A program made the translations under genes and the position numbers. Positions 1-8,192 of a stretch of DNA of 64,000 nucleotides are shown here, in pieces. Where the stretch lies: the NCBI RefSeq assembly GCF_004364775.1, contig NZ_SOAL01000006.1:186001-250000 (forward strand). The letters run 5' to 3'. Under the pieces are notes generated by a model. The model had not been told where the DNA came from. It searched no databases and saw only the letters and a list, made by a program, of their open reading frames with translations. Position 1 is the first letter of the stretch. Every line of letters begins with the position of its first letter. The stretch comes from Comamonas sp. JUb58. GTDB taxonomy: Bacteria; Pseudomonadota; Gammaproteobacteria; Burkholderiales; Burkholderiaceae_C.

Positions 1-569
1 CAGACCATGGGCAGCATGGCCTCTGCGCGCCAGCTGACATTGACCAGGGCTTGCCTGCCAGGTTGCGGGTCTTGCCAAAAAGCTGCTTCAGAGGCGGAGA
101 AAAAACCTGCAATGCCATGCGACTGCAGCCAGGCCTGGTCGATGACCGGATGCTGAACGCCTTGAGCAAGCCTCTGTGCGCGCGACACCACGGCCGCCAA
201 GGCCAGCAGGCGTTGTGCCACCTCGGCAGCGCTGCGGCAGGCGATATCGCCATGGTTGTCTTCGGGGGCTGCCGGGGCTAGGAATTGCGCAAGCGACTGC
301 GCAATGATGGCCGCCCGTTCCCCCTTGGCATCGCGGCAGCGGAAAAACAGCAGGTAGATGCCCCAGCGCCGCTGCTGCCCATGTTCATCGGTCCAAACGA
401 CTGCTGCCTTGGTTTGGTCGCCATACCAGAGGGCACGCGCATGGATGCGCTGGGCGTGGGGGAGGCTGTGCTGGACGGCCGCCATGCATTCCTTGCTGAG
501 CGCGCGCATCCCTTGTTTGATGGCATGGCGTTCATTCTGCGATGCCATCCATCGTTGCAGAAGATTCAT
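1..569 (-). CDS. DUF4272-like protein, 3' part beyond window
   Basis: The minus strand is open from an ATG at 569 to the window edge, giving at least 189 residues without a stop; the C-terminus lies outside. The N-terminal part is rich in Arg and Gln and includes ALWYGDQTKAAVVW and WGIYLLFFRCRD. The last visible part (FFSASEAAFWQDPQPGRQA, then VNVSWRAEAMLPMV) resembles the start of DUF4272 proteins, which share an aligned acidic-aromatic patch followed by a 'WR-EAL' motif. No biochemical role is known for that family, so none is proposed. The gene lies 99 bases downstream of, and on the same strand as, the alpha-CTD-like gene, so the two could be co-transcribed. Family assignment is from memory of the motif only. 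Confidence 0.6.
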   Translation of the reverse strand, partial: MNLLQRWMASQNERHAIKQGMRALSKECMAAVQHSLPHAQRIHARALWYGDQTKAAVVWTDEHGQQRRWGIYLLFFRCRDAKGERAAIIAQSLAQFLAPAAPEDNHGDIACRSAAEVAQRLLALAAVVSRAQRLAQGVQHPVIDQAWLQSHGIAGFFSASEAAFWQDPQPGRQALVNVSWRAEAMLPMV

Positions 570-668
570 GCCCAGGGAGTGTATAGCCAGTGGTGTGGGG
601 GTCATCCACGGCAGTCGATGCGTTGACGCCCCAGCGTTGGCCGCGGCGGGGACGGCCCTGGTGGTGGC

Positions 669-938
669 TTACTTGTCGGAATGCCCCTGGTCGCGCAGCG
701 AATGGCTGGAACCTTCTTCGCTCCAGGTCTTGTAGCGGCCGGAATGGGGCTGGAACTGCTGGCCGGGGAACAAGGTGCGCTCGATGTCGCGCAGGACCGT
801 CATCCCCACCCCATTGAGCTTGAGCAAGCGCTCGGGATAGGCTTCAACCACCTGATCCACCGTGGTGATGGCATGTCGCCCCAAGCTGTTGAGGGTTCTG
901 CGGGAGAGCCTTTTGTTCAGAAGCAGTTCAGTGGCCAT
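669..938 (-). CDS. small protein resembling RNA polymerase alpha C-terminal domain
   Basis: This 89-residue protein starts at ATG 938. Residues about 5-58 follow the helix-turn pattern of the RNA polymerase alpha CTD: a leading LSRRTLNSLGRHAITTVDQ segment matches the 'LSVRSYNCL...ITTIGEL' helix, and LLKLNGVGMTVLRDIERTL matches the 'LLKTKNFGRKSLNEIKEVL' helix-hairpin-helix. The remaining ~30 residues are polar and Ser/His-rich. It lacks the alpha NTD, so it cannot assemble polymerase. In the true alpha CTD this fold binds UP-element DNA and activators; a DNA- or protein-binding accessory role here is inference. No TM segment or signal peptide is visible. A real gene is favoured over chance by the clear domain and by the absence of a better frame. 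Confidence 0.6.
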   Translation of the reverse strand: MATELLLNKRLSRRTLNSLGRHAITTVDQVVEAYPERLLKLNGVGMTVLRDIERTLFPGQQFQPHSGRYKTWSEEGSSHSLRDQGHSDK

Positions 939-1506
939 GGGATCATCAATCTATAAACAAAGCGGCAACATCCGTCGCCGGACTGAAGACGGTGGCCGCA
1001 CGCCCATTCAGCGGGAGTTGCTAAGCCAAAGCCCGGTCCAACGGGGACAGGAGTGGACACAAATCATGCTAAATCGCATTTTGTTATTCACTGATTCTAT
1101 CAGCTTATAGCTAATTTGTAACTCAAGGATGGATGATTTCCGCCGATCAGGGGTTGATTTATCCCGAATTAATGTAATTAAATGTATTTGGTTGGTTATA
1201 CTGAGACCGCTCTGCGAGGGTATCGGCTGCTTTTGTGCCGGGCTCTATTCTCCTCCTAAAAAAAGAATGTCCAGTGCAACTATCTTTTGACCAAGCTGAG
1301 GGTAATTGCGGTATCTGTCGCTAGGGTGCCAGAAAAATCCTAAGCCCCACTTGGGCTTGCTGTGGCAAGCTACGGCAAACGAGTAGAGTTATTACGCAGG
1401 TCTATCGGCCTATGTAATCCATAAAAACGGTTAAAGTAAGAATTAACTGACAGTATCTATACCAATACCTGCCCACCGCGCCATCTAAGCCATTCTTTGC
1501 CTGGTT
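939..1506. other. non-coding leader region between divergent genes
   Basis: This 568-base stretch separates the minus-strand alpha-CTD-like gene from the diguanylate cyclase. It is clearly more AT-rich than the genes, especially 1060-1300, as expected of promoters. A TATACT hexamer at about 1186 is a possible -10 element. At 1342-1370 two hairpins that share bases can form: AAGCCC(1342-1347)/GGGCTT(1353-1358) and GCTTGC(1355-1360)/GCAAGC(1365-1370). Downstream of them lie GGCAAAC (about 1374-1380), ACGCA (about 1394-1398) and CGGCCTA (about 1406-1412). No convincing ORF is present. Confidence 0.4.
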
Positions 1507-3231
1507 ATGCCCGTCCGTAAAGCCTCGTCGCTGACGATCACCCTGATTTTGCCCTTTGTGATGCTGATTGCATTGCTGACGGGGGTGCTGGGCGTGCTGT
1601 GGTACTGGACGGGCAGCAAGACGGTATCGATGCTGTCCAAGCAGCTGATGGTCGAGATGGCCGAGCGCATCAGCCAGGCCGTGGACCGGCATATCTTCAG
1701 CTCGGGCTCGATCATCGAGGCGAGCTTTCCGGCCGGGCTGCAGGCCCCGGATCGGATCGAGGACGACATGGTGGCGCTGCGCACCCGCCTGTGGGCGGCC
1801 ACCTCGCTGACGCAGCACCAGGGCGACTATGTTTATTACGGCAACCGCCATGGGCAAGGCATTGGGCTGCTGCGCAGCCAAGCCAGCCAGGCGGAGCTGC
1901 GTATCAAGCTGCATGCGCAGGATGTGCGCAGCATTTACCTGCTGACAGGCATCGAGGCGGAGCCGATCTTTCTGTCCAAAGAGTCGAATCTGTTCGACCC
2001 ACGCAGCCGTCCCTGGTACCGGCTGGCGCAGGGTGTGGCCGGCCATATCTGGACGCCGGTGTATATCGATTTCAATGCCAAGGACCTGGTGATGACGCGC
2101 GCGCGGCAGGTGTTTGGAGCAGATGGCCAGCCCAGTGGTGTGGTGGCTACCGATGTGTTTCTGAACGAGCTGCGGCTTTTTGTCGATGGCCTGCATTTGT
2201 CCCAAGGGGCGCAGGCTTTCATCCTGGAACCCAATGGCGACCTGATTGCCGGCACCGGCATGGACAATATCCGCGAGAACGGCGAGCAGCCGCCCAGCCG
2301 GGTCAATGCCGCCCGCGCAGGCAATCCGATGCTGAAGGTGGTGTACCGGCAGCTGGTCCATGAGTTTTCACAGTCCAACGAGGTTGCCAGCACCGCGCTG
2401 ATCTTTGATGCCAAGGACCATGCGATCGAAGTGGCCTACCGCCGCGTCACCGATGAAGCGGGTCTGAACTGGCTGGCCGTGGTCGCTGTGCCGCACCAGC
2501 AGATGCTGGCCGGCATCCGCGCCCATGTGGTGCTGGTGGTGGCCCTGGGATTGTTGGCCCTGGGCATTGCACTGGCGCTGGGTCTGCGCATCTTTGGAGG
2601 CCTGGCCAAGGACATGCGCTCGCTCACCTATGCGGTGCGCAGGGTGGGCCAGGGGGAGATCGATGTGCCCATCGGCGTGGAGCGCAATGACGAGATTGGC
2701 GAGCTGGCCAACAATGTGCACCATATGCGGCACCGCCTGTTTACCGATGCCCTCACCGGGGCTGCCAACCGCAGCGCGCTGAACCACATCCTGGAAACCC
2801 TGACCCGGCCGGGCAGCGGCAAGCCCGCCGTATTTGCGATTCTCTTTATCGACCTCAACCAGTTCAAGCCGCTCAATGACCGCTGGGGCCATGACAACGG
2901 GGATCTGGCCTTGATCGAGGTGGTGCAGCGCCTCAAGGAGGTGTTGCGCAGCAATGATGTGCTGATCCGCCTGGGTGGGGATGAGTTTGTCGCCGTGCTG
3001 CAGGGCATCCACAGCGATGAGCAGATCAAGGTGGTGAAGGCCAAGATTCTGGAGGTGCTCGCCCCTGCGCTGCAGACCCTCAAGGGCGTGCCTGAAGGCG
3101 AGCTGGTGCACCTGGGTGCTGCTATCGGTCAGGCCATCTTCCCGAAGGATGGTGCGGATCCGCAAAGCCTGCTCAAGCATGCTGACCTGGACATGTATAA
3201 GAACAAGCAGCACAACGGCGATAGCCGTTGA
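1507..3231 (+). CDS. membrane sensor diguanylate cyclase (Cache-HAMP-GGDEF)
   Basis: A 574-residue protein that should make cyclic di-GMP from two GTP at the inner membrane. Hydrophobic segments at about 12-34 and 339-361 flank a ~300-residue periplasmic region of dCache type (SRPWYRLAQGVAGHIWTPVY is typical), expected to bind a small ligand. A HAMP-like linker follows (RRVGQGEIDVPIGVERNDEI). The GGDEF domain keeps the catalytic GGDEF at 490-494 and an RxxD inhibitory I-site (RSND, 481-484) five residues before it, so product feedback is likely. There is no EAL domain. The start is ATG 1507; no strong ribosome-binding site is seen, but the next Met would cut into the first membrane helix. The gene stands alone, with a long leader and its own terminator. 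Confidence 0.9.
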   Translation: MPVRKASSLTITLILPFVMLIALLTGVLGVLWYWTGSKTVSMLSKQLMVEMAERISQAVDRHIFSSGSIIEASFPAGLQAPDRIEDDMVALRTRLWAATSLTQHQGDYVYYGNRHGQGIGLLRSQASQAELRIKLHAQDVRSIYLLTGIEAEPIFLSKESNLFDPRSRPWYRLAQGVAGHIWTPVYIDFNAKDLVMTRARQVFGADGQPSGVVATDVFLNELRLFVDGLHLSQGAQAFILEPNGDLIAGTGMDNIRENGEQPPSRVNAARAGNPMLKVVYRQLVHEFSQSNEVASTALIFDAKDHAIEVAYRRVTDEAGLNWLAVVAVPHQQMLAGIRAHVVLVVALGLLALGIALALGLRIFGGLAKDMRSLTYAVRRVGQGEIDVPIGVERNDEIGELANNVHHMRHRLFTDALTGAANRSALNHILETLTRPGSGKPAVFAILFIDLNQFKPLNDRWGHDNGDLALIEVVQRLKEVLRSNDVLIRLGGDEFVAVLQGIHSDEQIKVVKAKILEVLAPALQTLKGVPEGELVHLGAAIGQAIFPKDGADPQSLLKHADLDMYKNKQHNGDSR

Positions 3232-3258
3232 TCGGCCAGATCGTATGTGGAATGCAAA

Positions 3259-3284
3259 AAAGCCAGGCAAGTGCCTGGCTTTTG
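3259..3284. terminator. bidirectional intrinsic terminator
   Basis: A palindrome of AAAGCCAGGCA and TGCCTGGCTTT lies between the convergent diguanylate cyclase and glyoxalase genes. A-rich sequence precedes it and T-rich sequence follows it, so it can serve both strands. Confidence 0.75.
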
Positions 3285-3323
3285 GGTTGTAGCGGGCGTT
3301 ACTGAAAAACGCCCGGGCAGGCC

Positions 3324-3737
3324 TTAGCGCAGACCGCCACCTGCGCCACCTTCGTCGCGCTGGATGAGTTCAATCTTATAGCCATCAGGATCCGTCACAA
3401 AAGCGATCACCGTGGTGCCGCCTTTCACAGGGCCGGCTTCGCGGGTGACATTGCCGCCATTGGCCTTGATCTTTTCGCAAGCGGCGTAAGCATCTGGCAC
3501 GCCCAGGGCGATGTGGCCATAGGCCGTGCCCAGGTCATAGCTCTCGGTGCCCCAGTTGTAGGTCAGCTCGATCTCGGCCTGGCCGGGGTTGCCGTCTTCG
3601 TAGCCAACAAAGGCCAGCGAATACTTGTACTCGGGGTTTTCCGAGGTGCGCAGCAGGCGCATGCCCAGCACCTGGGTGTAGAAATCGATGGAGCGCTGGA
3701 GATTGCCAACGCGCAGCATGGTGTGCAAAAGACGCAT
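3324..3737 (-). CDS. gloA: lactoylglutathione lyase (glyoxalase I)
   Basis: A 137-residue cytosolic metalloenzyme of the VOC fold that converts the methylglyoxal-glutathione hemithioacetal to S-lactoylglutathione. Family landmarks are visible: [20 protein letters not shown] at the N-terminus, [27 protein letters not shown] in the middle and [20 protein letters not shown] near the end, with metal ligands expected at His5, Glu56-region, His74-region and the C-terminal Glu. A longer open frame reaches back to 4037, but it would run through the neighbouring gene; the ATG at 3737 starts exactly where the family does and has AAGAAAG upstream. It is separate from the parvulin gene (178-base gap with a terminator-like hairpin). 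Confidence 0.93.
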   Translation of the reverse strand: MRLLHTMLRVGNLQRSIDFYTQVLGMRLLRTSENPEYKYSLAFVGYEDGNPGQAEIELTYNWGTESYDLGTAYGHIALGVPDAYAACEKIKANGGNVTREAGPVKGGTTVIAFVTDPDGYKIELIQRDEGGAGGGLR

Positions 3738-3867
3738 GGGGTTTTCTTTCTTGTAAAGGCAGCGGCAGCGTGTGGCCGCCGCAAGGAAGAGGGCCGACCT
3801 GGCTAGGTCTGGCCAGAACCATCTGAGTGTAGCGCTGCAACAAGCCGAGTCGCAGCCCACAAAGCAC

Positions 3868-3890
3868 AACCCCTGCACGGGGCAGGGGTT
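3868..3890 (-). terminator. intrinsic terminator-like hairpin after parvulin gene
   Basis: AACCCCTGC pairs with GCAGGGGTT (9 bp, loop ACGGG) just beyond the minus-strand parvulin stop. Only a short T-run follows on the minus strand, so it may be weak. Confidence 0.5.
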
Positions 3891-3915
3891 GGAAGCAGAA
3901 GCGAGGTGGCGAGAA

Positions 3916-4701
3916 TTACTCGACCTTGGCCTTTTCACGCAGTTCTTGCTGGTACTTCTGGATTTGTTGCTGGCGCAGTTGTTGCTCGATCTGAGGCTTG
4001 ACTTCCTCGAACTTGGGCAGCTGTGCTTCACGCACATCGTCCACGCGGATGATGTGGTAGCCGAACTGGGTCTTGACGGGGGTGTCCGTCATCTGGCCCT
4101 TCTTCAGCTTGGTCATGGCTTCGGAGAACTCAGGCACGTAGTTGGCTGCATTGCCCCAGTCCAGATCGCCACCGCGCTGGCCCGATCCTGGATCCTTGGA
4201 TTCCTTCTTGGCCAGGTCTTCAAACTTGGCACCCTTCTTGATCTGGGCGATCAGGGCCTTGGCCTTGTCTTCGCTGTCCACCAGGATGTGGAAGGCATGG
4301 TATTCCTTGCCTTGGTTGGTCGCGACGAACTTGTCGTACTCGGCCTTGGCAGCAGCGTCAGAAATAGGGTGGGCCTTTTCGTAAGCAGCAAACAGTTCCT
4401 GGGTCAGGATACCTTGGCGAGCCAGCTCCAGCTGACCCTTGAAGGAATCGGTCGCATCCAGGCCTTGGGCCTTGGCAGCCTGGGCATAGATTTCGCGCTC
4501 GATGATGGCTTCCTTGATCTGGCCTTCTTGCTCAGCGGTCACAGGGCGGCCGCTGCGCTCCATTTGTTCCTTGAAGGTCTTCAGCAGGGACGAAGGCACT
4601 GGCTTGCCGTTGACGACGCCAATGTTCTGGGCCACTGCGGGCAGCGCGGCTGAACCAAGCAGGGCAGCTGCAACCAGACCGGACAAGAGCTGTTTTTTCA
4701 T
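3916..4701 (-). CDS. periplasmic parvulin-type peptidyl-prolyl isomerase
   Basis: A 261-residue exported folding factor. The first ~22 residues are a classical signal peptide ([20 protein letters not shown] followed by PAVAQ). An N-terminal chaperone-like helical region (about 25-130) precedes a rotamase/parvulin domain of about 90 residues that starts at [20 protein letters not shown] and includes [16 protein letters not shown] and [13 protein letters not shown] charged helix closes the protein. It should catalyse cis-trans isomerisation of prolyl bonds in outer-membrane or periplasmic clients. The frame extends upstream to 4752, but the ATG at 4701 gives the signal peptide. It lies 47 bases after bolA on the same strand, so co-transcription is likely. 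The nearest named relatives are the SurA/PrsA/Par27 group; which one cannot be decided by eye. Confidence 0.9.
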   Translation of the reverse strand: MKKQLLSGLVAAALLGSAALPAVAQNIGVVNGKPVPSSLLKTFKEQMERSGRPVTAEQEGQIKEAIIEREIYAQAAKAQGLDATDSFKGQLELARQGILTQELFAAYEKAHPISDAAAKAEYDKFVATNQGKEYHAFHILVDSEDKAKALIAQIKKGAKFEDLAKKESKDPGSGQRGGDLDWGNAANYVPEFSEAMTKLKKGQMTDTPVKTQFGYHIIRVDDVREAQLPKFEEVKPQIEQQLRQQQIQKYQQELREKAKVE

Positions 4702-4748
4702 GCGAAATCCAAATTGTTTATCTGTAAAGGAAATATACACCAGTGATT

Positions 4749-5033
4749 TCATTGTTTTGGTGTATTCAGGACTTCAATGGCAAGGGCATGTAAACCCGCG
4801 TCAATGAATGCTTGGAGCGCATCATACACAAGCCGATGCTGGGCAATGCGTGATGTGCCAGTAAATAAGGGTGAAGCGATGCGCAGCCGAAAATGGGTGC
4901 CAAAACCGCTGCCATTGGCACCGACATGGCCGGCATGCAGGCCGCTTTCATCGATCACTTCCAACTGGGTGGGCGAGAGTTTGTTGCGCAGCACCGCTTC
5001 AATAGCGGTGGCGGTAATGTCCTGGGCTTGCAT
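4749..5033 (-). CDS. bolA: BolA family protein
   Basis: A 94-residue cytosolic protein with the BolA/IbaG fold: an N-terminal helix (ATAIEAVLRNKLSPTQLEVI), the HAGHVGANGSGFGTHFRLRI strand-loop-strand, and the C-terminal RIAQHRLVYDALQAFI plus HALAIEVLNTPKQ helix. The conserved His of the H-x-L-VYDAL motif is the residue that, with monothiol glutaredoxins, coordinates [2Fe-2S] clusters in this family. It is expected to act in iron-sulphur trafficking or stress morphology. It sits between septation protein A and the parvulin gene, all on the minus strand, in the order spA-bolA-parvulin seen in many Burkholderiales. Confidence 0.92.
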   Translation of the reverse strand: MQAQDITATAIEAVLRNKLSPTQLEVIDESGLHAGHVGANGSGFGTHFRLRIASPLFTGTSRIAQHRLVYDALQAFIDAGLHALAIEVLNTPKQ

Positions 5034-5101
5034 AGAGAAAAAGGGGAGTAGCGCGGGCTGGCGGCGAGCCGTACTGATATGCAGCAGGCTCGGGCCGCAG
5101 A

Positions 5102-5647
5102 TCAGGGTTGGTCTTCCGGGTTTTGCTGGATGTGGCGGCTCAGGTACATGGCCTGGCCCAGCACAAAGACCAGCATCAGGCCCAGGCCGCCGAACATCTT
5201 GAAGGTGACCCAGGTGTCCAAATCAAACTGGTAGGCCACCCAGATATTGACGATGCCCATGATGGTAAAAAAGATGGCCCAGCTGTAATTGACCGTGTTC
5301 CAGACCGGCTGCGGCAGCTGTACTTGTGCCGACATCAGCTTTTGCATCAGGTTCTTGTTGAAGAACCACTGGCCGCCCAGCAGCACGGCCGCCATCACCC
5401 AGTACAGCACGGTGGGCTTCCACTTGATGAAAGACTCGTCGTGGAAAAGCAGGGTCGCGCCGCCAAACACCACGATCACGCCCAGGCTGATCCATTGCAT
5501 GGGCTCCACCTTGCCAACCTTGAAGCGCAGGTAGGCGATTTGCGCAATGGTCGCCACAATGGCCACCCCTGTGGCCACAAACACGCCCCAGACCTTGAAC
5601 GCTGCGAAAAACAGCAGGATGGGGAAAAAATCAATCAAAAATTTCAT
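5102..5647 (-). CDS. yciB: septation protein A (YciB/IspZ family)
   Basis: A 181-residue polytopic inner-membrane protein. It begins MKFLIDFFPILLFFAAFKVW, the signature start of intracellular septation protein A, and continues with about five further hydrophobic segments, including ISLGVIVVFGGATLLFHDES, LYWVMAAVLLGGQWFFNKNL and MFGGLGLMLVFVLGQAMYL. The conserved sequences FIKWKPTV and NYSWAIFFTIMGIVNIWVAY are present. The family is linked to cell-envelope integrity and septation. The ATG at 5647 is chosen over an upstream frame start at 5764 because family members start there. It probably heads a spA-bolA-parvulin transcript (68 bases to bolA). Confidence 0.93.
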   Translation of the reverse strand: MKFLIDFFPILLFFAAFKVWGVFVATGVAIVATIAQIAYLRFKVGKVEPMQWISLGVIVVFGGATLLFHDESFIKWKPTVLYWVMAAVLLGGQWFFNKNLMQKLMSAQVQLPQPVWNTVNYSWAIFFTIMGIVNIWVAYQFDLDTWVTFKMFGGLGLMLVFVLGQAMYLSRHIQQNPEDQP

Positions 5648-5903
5648 ATCAGGCGATGCGGGCTGTGCACGGCGCCGCTCAATGCGGGGCACGGTACGGA
5701 CAAGAGAGCAGGGCTTTGGGTGCTTGTGTTTGGTTGAATAAGGCGTCTGCAGGCAAGCCGCCAATGATACGCGAGCTGTTTTGCGTCCAGCTTAAGCTGC
5801 GCTGAAGCCAAAGCTACGGTTGGCAGCGTTGTCAGAGCAAGGGACGCTGCCAAAGTTCCACACAGCGTGAGCTGGAGCCGCCGGCCCCAGCGCCATCACT
5901 GGC

Positions 5904-6314
5904 TTAATCCTGCTTTTCAAAGTCCAGCGCAGCCGAGTTCATGCAGTAGCGCAGGCCGGTGGGCTGGGGTCCGTCCGGGAACACATGGCCCAGGTGGGCG
6001 CCGCACTGGGCGCAGACGGTCTCCACCCGCACCATGCCATGGCTGCGGTCCACGTTTTCCTGGATCGCGCCGGGGATGGCTTCGGAAAAGCTGGGCCAGC
6101 CGCAGCCAGCGTCAAACTTGGTGTCGCTGTCAAACAGCTTGGCGCCGCAGCAGATGCAGTGGTAGCTGCCATCGGCCCAATGGGCCTCGTACTTGCCGGT
6201 AAAGGGGCGTTCGGTGGCGGCATGCCGGGTAACCTGGAAGGCCACCGATTCGGCTTGTTTGGATGCGAGTTCGGCCTGCCATTGGGCATCCGATTTTTGG
6301 ACGGGAAAGCTCAT
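5904..6314 (-). CDS. msrB: peptide-methionine (R)-S-oxide reductase
   Basis: A 136-residue enzyme that reduces methionine-R-sulphoxide in proteins. Two zinc CxxC pairs are visible (C53/C56 in CICCGAK and C101/C104 in CAQCGAH), along with the family core CGWPSF and GHVFPDGP and the catalytic Cys124 in [11 protein letters not shown]. It lacks a signal peptide, so it is cytosolic. Its ATG overlaps the stop of selO by four bases (ATGA, 6311-6314), so translation of msrB is probably coupled to selO. Confidence 0.95.
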   Translation of the reverse strand: MSFPVQKSDAQWQAELASKQAESVAFQVTRHAATERPFTGKYEAHWADGSYHCICCGAKLFDSDTKFDAGCGWPSFSEAIPGAIQENVDRSHGMVRVETVCAQCGAHLGHVFPDGPQPTGLRYCMNSAALDFEKQD

Positions 6315-7864
6315 GATGAACAGCTGATTTCTATATGTTGCGCCCAGTCGGGCGGGAGGGCGGCCAGGTCTTCGCAGCCGGGATGCTCTGCATATGGTGT
6401 TGCGAGCACGGTTTGCAAGCGGGCGAATGGCGCCCAGTCGCCCTGCTGGGCGGCGGTGATGGCTTGCTGGCCCAAATGGTTGCGCAGCACATAGCGCGGG
6501 TTGGCGGCAAACATGCGCGCAGCAGTGGCAGCTGCGTCGCCGGGCTGCAGCAGTGCCTGGTACTGCTCGCGCCAGGTCTCAAACGCCGCATCGCCATTGA
6601 ACCAATGGGCCAGCGCCGGCAGGCGGTCATCGGCCACTGCTTGCGACAGCGCACGCCAGAACAGGCTGTAGTCGGTGCGGTGTTGTTGCATCAGGGCCAG
6701 CAAGGGGTTGACCACGCCGGCCACCGCTTCCGGCGCAGTGCTGCGGGCAGGATCCAGGCCTAGCTTGGCGCCCAGCGCACGCTGCATCGCAGGCTCCAGC
6801 GCGGTTTTGTAGCGCTCCAACGCGGCCAAGGTGGTGGCCTCGTCGTCGATCAAGGGCAGCAGCGCCTGGCCCAGGCAGAACAGGTTCCAGTAAGCCACCT
6901 GTGGCTGGCGGGCAAAGGCATAGCGGCCGCCGGTATCGCTGTGGTTGCAGATATGGTCGGCGTCGTAGTGGTCCAGAAACTGGAAGGGGCCGTAGTCAAT
7001 CGTCAGGCCCAGGATGCTCATGTTGTCGGTGTTCATCACGCCATGGCAAAAGCCATGGGCCTGCCACAGCGCAATCATGCGCGCGGTGCGTTCGGCCACC
7101 TCGGCCAGAAACGCGGCATAGCGCTCGGCGCTGCCACTGGTGTGTTGGGCAACGTCCGGCATGTAGCGCTCCACCACATAGTCCGCCAGTTTGCGGAGGC
7201 TGTCCTGGTCATCACGGGCGGCAAAATGCTCAAAATGGCCAAAGCGCACAAAGCTGGGCGCCACGCGGGCGACCACGGCAGCGGTCTCCACCGTCTCGCG
7301 GTAAATAGGCTGAGGTGAGGTGACCAGTGACAGTGCACGTGTGGTCGGCACACCCAGACCATACATGGCTTCACTGCAGAGGTATTCGCGGATGGAGGAG
7401 CGCAGCACCGCGCGCCCGTCGCCCATGCGGGAATAGGGCGTCTTGCCGGCGCCTTTGAGCTGTAACTCCAGGCCCTGGGGGGAGGTCGCGGAGCGGATCT
7501 CGCCCAGCAGAATCGCCCGGCCGTCGCCCAGTTGCCCGGCCCAGTGGCCAAACTGGTGGCCGCTGTAAACGCTGGCCAGCGCATCCATGCCCGGCAGCAG
7601 CGCATTGCCGCCCAGCACCTGGGTGGCCTCGCTGCTGTCCAGCCATTCGGGGCGCAGGCCCATGTCCTGGGCCAGTGCCTCATTGCGCGCATGCATGGCC
7701 AGCTCCGGCATCGGCGTGGGTTGCAGGCGGGTGTAGAAGACTGGCGGCAGGCTGGCAAAGCCGTTGTGCCATTGGGCACCGGGCTGCAGTGCCGGCGCTG
7801 CCGCGCTGGCGGTGGATGCGGTGGCCGCAGCAGCAGCCGGGCGCGTAGACATGCTTGAATCCAT
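6311..7864 (-). CDS. selO: SelO/YdiU family protein adenylyltransferase
   Basis: Up to 517 residues. SelO proteins are pseudokinases that bind ATP in flipped orientation and transfer AMP to Ser/Thr/Tyr of client proteins, in response to oxidative stress. Recognisable blocks include [80 protein letters not shown] and the C-terminal [15 protein letters not shown]. The Ala/Thr-rich N-terminus makes the start uncertain: MDSSMSTRP (7864) or the ATG at 7852. It is the first gene of a two-gene unit with msrB, joined by an ATGA overlap. Both proteins belong to redox-stress physiology. Confidence 0.93.
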   Translation of the reverse strand: MDSSMSTRPAAAAATASTASAAAPALQPGAQWHNGFASLPPVFYTRLQPTPMPELAMHARNEALAQDMGLRPEWLDSSEATQVLGGNALLPGMDALASVYSGHQFGHWAGQLGDGRAILLGEIRSATSPQGLELQLKGAGKTPYSRMGDGRAVLRSSIREYLCSEAMYGLGVPTTRALSLVTSPQPIYRETVETAAVVARVAPSFVRFGHFEHFAARDDQDSLRKLADYVVERYMPDVAQHTSGSAERYAAFLAEVAERTARMIALWQAHGFCHGVMNTDNMSILGLTIDYGPFQFLDHYDADHICNHSDTGGRYAFARQPQVAYWNLFCLGQALLPLIDDEATTLAALERYKTALEPAMQRALGAKLGLDPARSTAPEAVAGVVNPLLALMQQHRTDYSLFWRALSQAVADDRLPALAHWFNGDAAFETWREQYQALLQPGDAAATAARMFAANPRYVLRNHLGQQAITAAQQGDWAPFARLQTVLATPYAEHPGCEDLAALPPDWAQHIEISCSS

Positions 7865-8192
7865 GCAGCCATTGTCTGCCTTGCGGCTTTTCCTGCGTGG
7901 GCCTGTGTATATAGCCAGTCTGGCCGGCGCAGGCCGCAGCAGTGCGGCGGCGCAACATTATTTGACCCTGCCTCGGGCGCAAAACCGCAGCCGCAGGCGC
8001 TTTTGTCGCTGCTGGGCCAGGAGTGCACGGTATTATGTCGGCCTGAGTTCTACCGCTTTGTTCATCAGAAGAGATCCCTGGGCCTATTGGCACCTGCCCG
8101 GCAAGCCTGGTCAGCCCCGTTTTATGTGGGCCTGCCGGTTTGCGACAGCGCAAGGCAGGTGATCGCCGCCCATCCAAGAGAAAACGAGCACT
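7865..8192. other. divergent intergenic region selO / smc
   Basis: About 328 bases that must hold the promoters for the selO-msrB unit and for smc. I see no RNA gene, no repeat and no convincing ORF. The open frames crossing it have no recognisable product. Confidence 0.35.

Noticed and set aside
2368-3270. Long minus-strand open frame opposite the diguanylate cyclase gene
   Set aside because: It is rich in His, Gln and Leu and shadows the GGDEF gene. High-GC genes often leave such open antisense frames.
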